Source: an uncultured Hungatella sp. (GTDB lineage Bacteria; Bacillota; Clostridia; Lachnospirales; Lachnospiraceae). From it: DNA of 64,000 nucleotides. A model generated the notes under the pieces. That model had not been told where the DNA came from. It worked only from the letters and a program-made list of their open reading frames with translations, and did not search any database. The stretch is from NCBI GenBank assembly GCA_949879795.1, contig CATLBR010000004.1, positions 82,966 to 146,965 of the forward strand, given 5' to 3'. The first letter of the stretch is position 1; the number at the start of each line of letters is the position of its first letter. Shown piece after piece: positions 44,656-55,747 of this stretch. The translations under genes and the position numbers were made by a program.

Positions 44656-45447
44656 ATGAGATTGTCTAAAAGACTGGAGTTGGTGGTCTCCTTTGCTGGG
44701 AGAGAACAGGAAAAAAACGGGGCGGAAGAGATAGGGGAGCCGCAAGAGGGCAGAGGAAGAGACTTGAGGGTCGCGGATGTGGGGACAGACCACGGATATG
44801 TGCCTATCGCCCTGGCTCTTGAATGTCCTGCGGTGAGAGCCATCGCCATGGATGTGCGCCCCGGCCCTCTCGGGAGAGCCAGAGAGCACATTGCAGCCTG
44901 GGGCCTTGAAGACCGCATAGAGACCCGCCTTAGCGACGGAGTGGAAAAGCTGAAAGAGGGGGAGGCGGACACGGTGGTCATTGCAGGGATGGGCGGAGAA
45001 CTGGTGATACATATCCTGGAAGGAGGACGCCGCCTGTGGGCCGCGGTAAAACGGTGGGTTCTCTCCCCTCAATCGGAGCTGGACAAGGTGCGGCGGTATC
45101 TTGATGGCCAGGGCTTTGTCATAGAGGATGAGGCCATGGTGGAAGAAGAGGGCAAATACTACACGGTGATGGAGGTGATATGGTCAGGCAGGCCTGGGAA
45201 GGCGGAGTCAGGGACGGAGCGGCAGGATGAGACTCTTTTGAAAGCCAGGTATCTGTACGGCCCCAGGCTGCTGGAAAAAAAAGATCCTGTCCTGAAGCTG
45301 TTTCTTGAGCGGGAGGAGAGGCAGATAGCGGCAATCATAGGCAGGCTTGAGTGCCGGGCGAACCTTCAGACCATCGCTAGGCGGGAAGAGCTGAGGGAGA
45401 GACTGTTTCTGGTGAGGAGAGCCATGGAGGAGATAGAGATGAGATGA
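44656..45447 (+). CDS. trmK: tRNA (adenine(22)-N(1))-methyltransferase
   Basis: Methylates A22 of tRNA. 263 residues with the SAM-binding motif DVGTDHGYVPIAL, AMDVRPGPLGRA, the catalytic region IAGMGGELVIHIL and LSPQSELDKVRRYL. The C-terminal coiled-coil region is typical. Residues 14-38 contain an Arg/Glu/Gly-rich insertion before the first strand, which is longer than usual. Typical position directly after rpoD. Confidence 0.93.
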   Translation: MRLSKRLELVVSFAGREQEKNGAEEIGEPQEGRGRDLRVADVGTDHGYVPIALALECPAVRAIAMDVRPGPLGRAREHIAAWGLEDRIETRLSDGVEKLKEGEADTVVIAGMGGELVIHILEGGRRLWAAVKRWVLSPQSELDKVRRYLDGQGFVIEDEAMVEEEGKYYTVMEVIWSGRPGKAESGTERQDETLLKARYLYGPRLLEKKDPVLKLFLEREERQIAAIIGRLECRANLQTIARREELRERLFLVRRAMEEIEMR

Positions 45448-45463
45448 GAGGAGACAAGGACAG

Positions 45464-46267
45464 ATGATATGCAGTGTACTTATGGAAGAACTTGAAAAGC
45501 TGGCTCCCCGGTCCTGTGCCTGTTCCTGGGATAATCCGGGACTTCTGGCGGGGAGAGCAGGGAAGGAGGTCTCCAAGATCCTGATCGCGCTGGACGCCAC
45601 GGACGAGGTGGTGGAGCTGGCCATAGCGGAGAAGTGTGACTTTCTTCTGACTCACCATCCCCTGATTTTTCAGCCCCTGAAAAGGGTAAACGACCAGGAT
45701 TTTATCGGCAGGAGAGTGGTGAAACTGATCCAGGCGGACATCAGCTATTACGCCATGCACACCAATTTCGACGGAGCCCCCGGCTGTATGGCAGATCTGG
45801 CGGCAGGACTTCTGGGGATAAAGGAGCCTGCTCCCCTGGAGGTTATGGGAGAGTGGCCCTCCACGGGAAGGCCCTACGGGATCGGAGCCTGCGGCGATTT
45901 TGCCGAGCCCGCGAGTCTGGAGGAGCTGGCGCTCCTGGTGAAGGAGCGATTTAAACTTCCCTTTGTGAACATATACGGGATGGGACAGACAGAAGGGAAA
46001 CTAACCCGGGGAGCCGTGTGTCCCGGTTCCGGCAAGGGCATGACAAAGGAGGCCCTGAATAAAGGAGCTCAGGTCCTTATCACAGGGGATGTAGGCCACC
46101 ATGACGGCATAGACGCGGTTGCCCAGGGCCTGGCTGTCATAGACGGCGGACACTATGGACTGGAATATATTTTTATGGATTTTATGGAGACATACATAAG
46201 AGAGAATGTGAATTCAAAACTGACCATCATAAAGGCGCCGGCGGCATATCCTGTGACGGCCCGGTAA
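45464..46267 (+). CDS. NIF3-like dinuclear metal-center protein (DUF34)
   Basis: Hexameric metal-binding protein of the Nif3/YqfO family, 267 residues. Metal ligands are in LLTHHPLIF (two His), HTNFD and near the C-terminus GDVGHHDGID plus GGHYGLE. It follows trmK by 16 bases, the usual arrangement in Firmicutes. Proposed roles in the family include GTP cyclohydrolase I-like or metal-handling activity; none is proven for this protein. Confidence 0.92.
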   Translation: MICSVLMEELEKLAPRSCACSWDNPGLLAGRAGKEVSKILIALDATDEVVELAIAEKCDFLLTHHPLIFQPLKRVNDQDFIGRRVVKLIQADISYYAMHTNFDGAPGCMADLAAGLLGIKEPAPLEVMGEWPSTGRPYGIGACGDFAEPASLEELALLVKERFKLPFVNIYGMGQTEGKLTRGAVCPGSGKGMTKEALNKGAQVLITGDVGHHDGIDAVAQGLAVIDGGHYGLEYIFMDFMETYIRENVNSKLTIIKAPAAYPVTAR

Positions 46268-46277
46268 AGGAGGAGAC

Positions 46278-47936
46278 ATGGTGAAGAACATAACCATAGG
46301 AGGAGAGCAGAAGAAATATCCCATAGGCACTTCCTATCTGCAGATTGCCCAGGAATATCAGTCACAATATGAGAATGACATTGTTCTGGTATCGGTGGAC
46401 GGGAAACTGAGAGAACTCTACAAGACTGTTGACAGGGACTGCGCGCTGGAATTTATCACCACGGCTGAGAAGCCGGGAATGCAGGCATATCAGAGAAGCG
46501 CCAAGCTCATTATGCTGAAAGCGTTTTATGATATTGTGGGTCAGGACCGCATAGAGAAAATTGCCGTGGATTTTTCCGTGGGAAAGGGACTGTTCATAGA
46601 GGCCAGAGGAGATTTTGAGCTGACACAGGAGCTGCTTGACAGAGTCAAAAGGAAAATGTATGAGTATGTGAGCCAGGAACTCCCTATCATGAAGCGCAGC
46701 GTCAACACCGACGAGGCGGTGGCTCTGTTTGAGCGTCATAAGATGTACGACAAGGCCAGCCTGTTTAAATACCGCATGGCGTCCAGGGTGAACCTCTACA
46801 GTATCGGGGGTTTTGAAGACTATTTTTACGGGTACATGGTGCAGAATACAGGGTATGTCCGGTATTTTGACCTGCTTATGTTTGGACATGGGTTTGTCCT
46901 CATGCTCCCCACTCTGTCCAATCCTAGACAGGTTCCTGCCTTTGAGCCCAGCAGAAAGCTGTTTGAGGTGCTGCGGGAGTCTTCCAGGTGGGGCGAGCGT
47001 CTCAATGTTCACAACGTGGGGGCGCTCAATGACGAGATCGCCAAGGGCAGCGCCAACGACCTGATTTTGATTCAGGAGGCTCTGCAGGAAAAGAAGATCG
47101 GACAGATCGCAGAGATGATCGCCGAACAGCCGGAGAAGAAATTTGTCATGATCGCAGGCCCGTCGTCCTCAGGCAAGACTACATTTTCCCACCGCCTGTG
47201 CATCCAGCTGCGGGCATTGGGATTAAAACCCCACGCCATCGGTGTGGACGACTATTTTGTCAACCGGGTGGACAGCCCACGGGATGCCCAGGGCAACTAC
47301 AACTATGAGATACTGGAGTGTCTGGACATCCGCCAGTTCAACCAGGACATGACGGATCTGCTGGAGGGAAAGACGGTGGAACTGCCCCGCTACAATTTTA
47401 TCACAGGGGTGAGAGAGTACAAGGGAGACACCCTGACTCTGGGCCCCGAGGATATATTGGTCATCGAGGGAATTCACTGCCTCAACGACAGACTGTCGCA
47501 CACCCTGTCCCGGGACAACAAATTTAAAATTTACATAAGCGCTCTGACTCAGCTGAATATTGACGAGCACAATCGGATTCCCACCACGGACGGCAGGCTT
47601 ATCCGCCGCATGGTGAGAGACGCCCGCACCAGAGGGGCCTCGGCCCGTGACACCATCCGCAGGTGGCCGTCGGTCCGCCGGGGGGAGGAGGAAAATATCT
47701 TCCCCTACCAGGAGGATGCGGACGTGATGTTCAACTCAGCGCTGGTCTATGAGCTGGCGGTGCTGAAACAGTATGCGCAGCCGCTCCTGTTCCAGATCCC
47801 CAAAAACTGTCCGGAATACCTGGAGGCCAAGCGGCTGTTGAAGTTCCTTGACTATTTCCTGGGGATCAGCAGCGAGGATATTCCCAACAACTCGATTGTG
47901 CGGGAGTTTATCGGAGGGAGCTGTTTTAAGGTGTGA
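46278..47936 (+). CDS. ThrRS N-terminal-like/uridine kinase-like chimera
   Basis: 552 residues. The N-terminal ~230 residues resemble TGS and second additional domains of threonyl-tRNA synthetase. The C-terminal half is a uridine kinase/phosphoribulokinase-type P-loop domain with GPSSSGKTTFSHRL, IGVDDYFVNRVDSPRD, and ILVIEGIHCLND. It is probably a nucleoside kinase, and such chimeras are known in Firmicutes and Thermotoga. The natural substrate is not certain. It begins 10 bases after the NIF3-like gene. Confidence 0.88.
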   Translation: MVKNITIGGEQKKYPIGTSYLQIAQEYQSQYENDIVLVSVDGKLRELYKTVDRDCALEFITTAEKPGMQAYQRSAKLIMLKAFYDIVGQDRIEKIAVDFSVGKGLFIEARGDFELTQELLDRVKRKMYEYVSQELPIMKRSVNTDEAVALFERHKMYDKASLFKYRMASRVNLYSIGGFEDYFYGYMVQNTGYVRYFDLLMFGHGFVLMLPTLSNPRQVPAFEPSRKLFEVLRESSRWGERLNVHNVGALNDEIAKGSANDLILIQEALQEKKIGQIAEMIAEQPEKKFVMIAGPSSSGKTTFSHRLCIQLRALGLKPHAIGVDDYFVNRVDSPRDAQGNYNYEILECLDIRQFNQDMTDLLEGKTVELPRYNFITGVREYKGDTLTLGPEDILVIEGIHCLNDRLSHTLSRDNKFKIYISALTQLNIDEHNRIPTTDGRLIRRMVRDARTRGASARDTIRRWPSVRRGEEENIFPYQEDADVMFNSALVYELAVLKQYAQPLLFQIPKNCPEYLEAKRLLKFLDYFLGISSEDIPNNSIVREFIGGSCFKV

Positions 47937-47939
47937 CAT

Positions 47940-47968
47940 TTGACAGATAGTTTTTTCTGTGATATGCT
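47940..47968 (+). promoter_or_regulatory. Predicted sigma-A promoter of the RpiR-type regulator
   Basis: TTGACA (47940-47945), 17-base spacer, TATGCT (47963-47968), immediately after the kinase gene. Confidence 0.65.
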
Positions 47969-48010
47969 GTGCGTGTGAAAAAAAATTACACGGACGGAGA
48001 TATATGAGAA

Positions 48011-48865
48011 ATGAATAATCAGGGTGTATCAGGGACGATCTGCGCTTCCTATGAGCAGTTTTTTGATGCGGAAAAAAAAATCGCGGACTTTATCATGAGC
48101 CACAAAAAAGAGGTGGTGGATATGACCGTGGCGGAGCTGGCTCGCGCCAGCGCCACCAGCGACGCCACGGTGTCCAGATTCTGCCGGCGCTGCGGGTTCA
48201 AAGGTTTTCAGAGCCTGAAGATGGATCTGGCCAAAGAGGTTCTGGAGGAGGAGAGGGATAACCTTCAGGTCTCCAACGAGATCGACAGGAACAATCTGCC
48301 TCAGTCCCTCCAGAATATTCTGGCCAACAAGATGGCAGAGATGGCGGGAACCATGGGGATGATGGATCCGGAGACTCTGGAGACTGTACTGAGAGTTCTT
48401 GAGAATGCCCGGGTCATTCAGTTCGCTGCGGTTGGAAATACTATTCCGGTTGCCATGGACGGGGCCTTTAAGTTCAATCAGCTGGGGCTGTGTTCTGTGT
48501 CCGGATCCATCTGGGAGGCACAGATAGCCCACACTTACAATCTGTGTCCCGGGGATGTGGTGATGATCATCTCAAACTCCGGAACTTCCAAGCGGCTTCT
48601 CACCCTGGCAAAGGGGGCAAAAGACAACGGAGTGACTATTATCGTGGTCACCAACAACGAAACTTCTCCTCTGGCGCGGATCGCGGATTACCGGATTATC
48701 ACCGCTACAAGGGAGAAACTGCTGACAGGAGAGTTCTGGTTTTCCAGGATTCCCGCCATGCTTGTCATAGAGACTTTGTACCTTCTTCTGTTTACCAGCA
48801 AGAAAGATGCCGCGGCCCATATCCGGAGACACGAGGATTCCATACGCCCCGACAAGATGGAGTAG
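48011..48865 (+). CDS. RpiR/MurR family transcriptional regulator
   Basis: Sugar-phosphate-responsive regulator, 284 residues. N-terminal helix-turn-helix (about 35-75; MTVAELARASATSDATVSRFC seen as ELARASATSDATVSRFCR) and a C-terminal SIS domain (about 120-260; GNTIPVAMD, ISNSGTSKRLL). It lies next to the lacZ/sugar region and may govern it, but no operator was identified. Convergent with the AraC-type gene. Confidence 0.9.
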   Translation: MNNQGVSGTICASYEQFFDAEKKIADFIMSHKKEVVDMTVAELARASATSDATVSRFCRRCGFKGFQSLKMDLAKEVLEEERDNLQVSNEIDRNNLPQSLQNILANKMAEMAGTMGMMDPETLETVLRVLENARVIQFAAVGNTIPVAMDGAFKFNQLGLCSVSGSIWEAQIAHTYNLCPGDVVMIISNSGTSKRLLTLAKGAKDNGVTIIVVTNNETSPLARIADYRIITATREKLLTGEFWFSRIPAMLVIETLYLLLFTSKKDAAAHIRRHEDSIRPDKME

Positions 48866-48883
48866 GAAGATGACGTCAGAAGG

Positions 48884-49744
48884 CTACAGCCTGGCCGTCA
48901 ACTGCTTCCTGTACTCAGTGGGAGAGACTCCGCACTGCTTTTTGAACAGGCGGCTGAAGTACAAGGGATTGCTGTAGCCGACGATCTCCGCGATCTCCGC
49001 GACATTGTAAGACGTGGACTCCAAAAGGCTCTGGGCATTGGAGATTCGAAGGGAGAGAAGGTACTGGGTGGGTGTTGAGCCGGTGTAATCCTTGAAATTC
49101 CGGATAAACCAGCTGACGCTCATGCCCCGGCTTCTGGCATACTCCTCAATGCTGATGGGATGATTGTAGCGGGAATGGAAATGGGCAACCGCCAAATCCA
49201 TCTCATCAATGAGAAAAACATTTTTGCTTCTGGGCTTTTTTTCCTGAAGCCGGCTGATCATCACAAGCAGCAACTCAAGATAATGAACAAGAACCTCTTC
49301 GTAGTGAGGTTTGGTGAGTTTCAACTCCTGAATCATGTGGAGATAAATCTTCTTATAATCTAAAGAAGTTCCAGTGTGAATCACATGGGCGTCATCAGGG
49401 ATGCCATATTTTCTCAATATATTTTTCACATTATTTCCCGTAAAATGAACCCAATAGGCCTCCGTGCGGTCAACGCCGTAATAGTAGTAGCGCTGCTCCT
49501 CCTTGGGCCGGTACAGGACCATGTTTCCGGCAGGCACGATCTCCTCCTTGCCGTGAAAATAGAAATGGGCCTTTCCGGAGGCAATATAAAGCAACTGGTA
49601 GTCAAGACGGCCTCTGGGTCTGTGGGTGGGAAGCCTGGGCCTGGTAAACAATTGATACACGCCGGCGCTTCCCACAAAAAGAGGATGCTTCTTATCCTTG
49701 AAATCCAGGTGATTGTTGTGCCAGTAGGCATTGTCTATGTACAT
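48884..49744 (-). CDS. AraC family transcriptional regulator
   Basis: 286 residues. An N-terminal cupin-type sensing domain (about 20-150, e.g. YIASGKAHFYFHGKE) and a C-terminal double helix-turn-helix (about 185-286: ISIEEYARSRGMSVSWFIRNF split, VAEIAEIVGYSNPLYFSRLFKK split). Divergent from lacZ, which suggests it controls beta-galactoside use. Its promoter must lie within the repeat-rich intergenic region. Confidence 0.92.
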   Translation of the reverse strand: MYIDNAYWHNNHLDFKDKKHPLFVGSAGVYQLFTRPRLPTHRPRGRLDYQLLYIASGKAHFYFHGKEEIVPAGNMVLYRPKEEQRYYYYGVDRTEAYWVHFTGNNVKNILRKYGIPDDAHVIHTGTSLDYKKIYLHMIQELKLTKPHYEEVLVHYLELLLVMISRLQEKKPRSKNVFLIDEMDLAVAHFHSRYNHPISIEEYARSRGMSVSWFIRNFKDYTGSTPTQYLLSLRISNAQSLLESTSYNVAEIAEIVGYSNPLYFSRLFKKQCGVSPTEYRKQLTARL

Positions 49745-49765
49745 GGCCGGCAGCCTCCTCCCTCG

Positions 49766-49976
49766 AACCGTCTTACGCGCGAGCGCGCGACGCCTGTTTT
49801 TGTCCTCTTTTCCGCCCTGTGAGTTGTGGTTAGCCCAAAGGGGGGCGTCTTCTTGCCCAGCTTGCGCTGGACAAGAAGCATCGGGCGTTCGCCCGATGTG
49901 GAAAAGGGGGCGAAAACCGTCTTACGCGCGAGCGCGACGCCTGTTTTCGTCCCCTTTTCCCCGCCCTGTGAACTGT
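49766..49976. repeat. Composite repeat: 62-bp direct repeats flanking two palindromes
   Basis: Two near-identical 62-base copies (49766-49827 and 49915-49976) start AACCGTCTTACGCGCGAGCG and end CCGCCCTGTGA. They differ by a CG/CC indel and a few transitions. Between them are two stable hairpins: 49849-49878 (CTTCTTG/CAAGAAG and CCAGC/GCTGG, one mismatch) and 49879-49898 (CATCGGGC/GCCCGATG). This accounts for most of the 380-base gap between the AraC-type gene and lacZ. The lacZ -10 (TATAAT, 50048-50053) and a weak -35 (TGTAAA) lie just downstream. No coding potential was seen. Confidence 0.8.
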
Positions 49977-50052
49977 AATACCTGCATTGTATCATTTTGT
50001 GCATGTTTTGTCCATTCCTCTTTATGTAAAAATCCGTCAGAATGCCTTATAA

Positions 50053-53187
<3,135 letters not shown>

Positions 53188-53198
53188 ACAGGAAGAAT

Positions 53199-54572
53199 AT
53201 GGAAGAGAAAACTTATTTAAAGTGGTACAATAAAATTGGTTACGGTTCCGGTGACATCGCGGGCAATGTGGTGTACGCGTTTTTGTCAGCCTTTGTCATG
53301 ATCTTTTTGACCGATACGGTTGGACTGAACGCGGGTGTCGTGGGAACCTTGATCGCTGTCTCAAAGCTGTTTGACGGAATCAGTGACATTTTCTTTGGCT
53401 CCCTGATCGACAAAACCCACAGCAAGATGGGAAAGGCCCGTCCGTGGATGCTTTACGGATACTTCGGCTGCGCAGTCTGTCTGGTGGCAATCTTTGTGAT
53501 TCCCGCGGATATCAGCGAATTCGCCCAGTACGCGTGGTTTTTTATCGCCTACACCCTTCTCAACGCTGGCTTTTACACGGCAAATAATATCGCTTACTCC
53601 GCCTTGACCGCCCTGGTCACCAAGAATAACCATGAGCGGGTTCAGATGGGTTCTATCCGATTTATGTTCGCCTTTGGAACCAGCATGCTGATCCAGACCA
53701 TCACGGTGGGCTGCGTGGCCTACTTCGGCGGCGGCGCCGGCGCCTGGAGGACCGTGGCCATCATCTACGCCATTGTGGGCGTCATATCCAACACCCTGTC
53801 CGTGTGGTCGGTAAAGGAACTGCCTCCGGAAGAACTTGCCGATGGAGAAGGCGGACAGGAAAATCAGGGAAAAGAGGAGACCTACCGTCTCAGCCAGGCC
53901 TTCGGGCTTCTGATCCACAACAAGTATTATCTGATGATCTGCGGCGCTTATATTTTGATGCAGATTTATTCCGCGACACTGAACATGGGGATCTATTTCA
54001 TGACCTATGTGCTGAAAAACGCCAACCTTCTGGGAGTATTTTCCTGGGCCATCAATATCCCTATGATCGTGGGCCTTTTGTTCACTCCTGCTTTGGTTGC
54101 CAGGTGGAAGGGGATGTACAGACTGAATTTATATGGTTATGCCCTGGGAACCATTGGGCGTTTGGGAGTGGTAGCTGCCGGGTACATGGGAAGCGTCCCG
54201 CTGATGCTCGCGTGTACCGCGGTGGCGGCCATCGGCATGAGCCCCCTTCAGGGAGATATGAACGCTCTCATCGCCACCTGCTCGGAATACACCTTTTTGA
54301 AAACCGGAAGGCGGGTGGACGGCACCATGTATTCCTGCACCTCCTTAGGAACAAAGCTTGGAGGCGGCATCGGAACCGCTGTGGCTGGGTGGCTTTTGGC
54401 GTACAGCGGCTATGTGGGAGGAGCCCCGGAACAGTCGGCTTCCTGTATCAACATGCTCCACATCATGTATCTGTGGCTGCCCATGATCTTTAACCTTCTG
54501 ATCACGCTGATCCTCACAAGGCTGAATGTGGAAAGGGCTAATGAGGAACTGCGGGCCAAGGCCTGTCTATAA
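53199..54572 (+). CDS. Glycoside-pentoside-hexuronide (GPH) family sugar:cation symporter
   Basis: Twelve-helix transporter of the MelB/LacS type, 457 residues. Family blocks: YGSGDIAGNVVYAF, SKLFDGISDIFFGSLIDKT seen as LFDGISDIFFGSLIDKT, GKARPWMLYG. It probably imports the substrate of the adjacent beta-galactosidase, a galactoside. No PTS IIA-type tail as in LacS of streptococci. Confidence 0.92.
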   Translation: MEEKTYLKWYNKIGYGSGDIAGNVVYAFLSAFVMIFLTDTVGLNAGVVGTLIAVSKLFDGISDIFFGSLIDKTHSKMGKARPWMLYGYFGCAVCLVAIFVIPADISEFAQYAWFFIAYTLLNAGFYTANNIAYSALTALVTKNNHERVQMGSIRFMFAFGTSMLIQTITVGCVAYFGGGAGAWRTVAIIYAIVGVISNTLSVWSVKELPPEELADGEGGQENQGKEETYRLSQAFGLLIHNKYYLMICGAYILMQIYSATLNMGIYFMTYVLKNANLLGVFSWAINIPMIVGLLFTPALVARWKGMYRLNLYGYALGTIGRLGVVAAGYMGSVPLMLACTAVAAIGMSPLQGDMNALIATCSEYTFLKTGRRVDGTMYSCTSLGTKLGGGIGTAVAGWLLAYSGYVGGAPEQSASCINMLHIMYLWLPMIFNLLITLILTRLNVERANEELRAKACL

Positions 54573-54590
54573 TCTGGTTTAAGATGTTGA

Positions 54591-54635
54591 AGGCCAGGCT
54601 GTCTGGATGGAATGTCCGGACAGCCTGGTCTTTTT
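54591..54635 (+). terminator. Intrinsic terminator after the symporter gene
   Basis: CCAGGCTGTCTGGA (54594-54607) pairs with TCCGGACAGCCTGG (54615-54628) with one G-U pair, then TCTTTTT. Confidence 0.88.
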
Positions 54636-54686
54636 GCGTCCTGCCGGACGGCAAACATATAAAATAAAATTTCTTTAAAAATAGTA

Positions 54687-54717
54687 TTGACGAAATAAAA
54701 TAATCATGATATGATTA
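54687..54717 (+). promoter_or_regulatory. Predicted fruK promoter with overlapping operator
   Basis: TTGACG (54687-54692), 17-base spacer, TATGAT (54710-54715). A perfect inverted repeat TAATCAT-GAT-ATGATTA (54701-54717) covers the -10. A second short palindrome GAAAT-ATA-ATTTC (54729-54741) lies near the transcription start. Both are possible repressor sites. Confidence 0.65.
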
Positions 54718-54766
54718 ACCCAGATAAAGAAATATAATTTCATAAAATAAATAAGAGGTGATAGAA

Positions 54767-55678
54767 ATGATTTACACAGTTACATTTAATCCCGCTCTGG
54801 ACTATGTAGTAAGGGTGGAGCATTTCACATTGGGAGAGGTGAACCGGACCGTGAAGGAGAACATCTTCTACGGGGGAAAGGGGATCAACGTGTCCGCGGT
54901 GCTGGCCAACCTGGGGCATGAGAGCAGGGCTCTGGGGTTTGTGGCAGGATTTACGGGGGAGGAGATCGAGAGGGGTGTGAGGAGCCTGGGATTCGAATCC
55001 GATTTTATCCATGTGAAGAGGGGAATGTCCAGGATCAACGTAAAGCTGAAGTCCGATCAGGAGAGCGAGATCAACGGCATGGGGCCTGAGATCACCTGCG
55101 AGGATGTGGACAGGCTTTTTGAGAAGCTGGAAGAGCTGAAGCGGGGGGATGTGCTGGTGCTCTCCGGGAGTATCCCCTCTTCTATAGACAGAGGAATCTA
55201 TGAGAGGATTCTGGCAAGGCTTGAGGGGAGAAGGATTCTTGCAGTGGTGGACGCGGAGAGAGAGCTTCTGCTCAATGTGCTCAAGTACCATCCGTTTTTG
55301 ATCAAACCCAACAATCACGAGCTGGGGGATATGTTCGGGGTGGTTCTCAAGAGTGAGGATGAGATCGCGGAGCATGCAGGAAAGCTGCAGAACATGGGAG
55401 CAGGCAATGTTCTGGTGTCCATGGCAGGGGACGGAGCTCTTCTGGTGACGGAGGACGGCCAGGTTCACAAGATGGGCGTGGCCAGGGGAACCGTGAAGAA
55501 TTCCGTAGGAGCGGGAGACTCCATGGTGGCGGGATTTCTGGCAGGATATCTGGAAAACGGAGATTATGGTCATGCCTTGAGACTGGGCACGGCGGCGGGG
55601 GGAGCCACGGCCTTTTCCGACGGCCTGGGGACAAAGGATAAGATCATGGAATTGTATGAAGTTCTTGGGGAAAAGTGA
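54767..55678 (+). CDS. fruK: 1-phosphofructokinase
   Basis: Converts fructose-1-phosphate to fructose-1,6-bisphosphate. PfkB family, 303 residues, with TFNPALDY, GGKGINVSAVL and the C-terminal anion hole VGAGDSMVAGFLAGY. The tagatose-6-phosphate kinase LacC is related, but the fructose PTS gene next door supports FruK. ATG 54767 follows AGAGGTG. Confidence 0.93.
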   Translation: MIYTVTFNPALDYVVRVEHFTLGEVNRTVKENIFYGGKGINVSAVLANLGHESRALGFVAGFTGEEIERGVRSLGFESDFIHVKRGMSRINVKLKSDQESEINGMGPEITCEDVDRLFEKLEELKRGDVLVLSGSIPSSIDRGIYERILARLEGRRILAVVDAERELLLNVLKYHPFLIKPNNHELGDMFGVVLKSEDEIAEHAGKLQNMGAGNVLVSMAGDGALLVTEDGQVHKMGVARGTVKNSVGAGDSMVAGFLAGYLENGDYGHALRLGTAAGGATAFSDGLGTKDKIMELYEVLGEK

Positions 55679-55747
55679 TTGTCAGTGTGCAGCAAATTTT
55701 CTTCACAGGAGCGGGTAACGAATATAGCATTTTAGGAGGGAACGGAT

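Noticed and set aside
49766..49976. CRISPR array in the araC-lacZ gap
   Set aside because: Only two long copies, unequal interior and no cas genes; palindromes within the spacer region do not fit.
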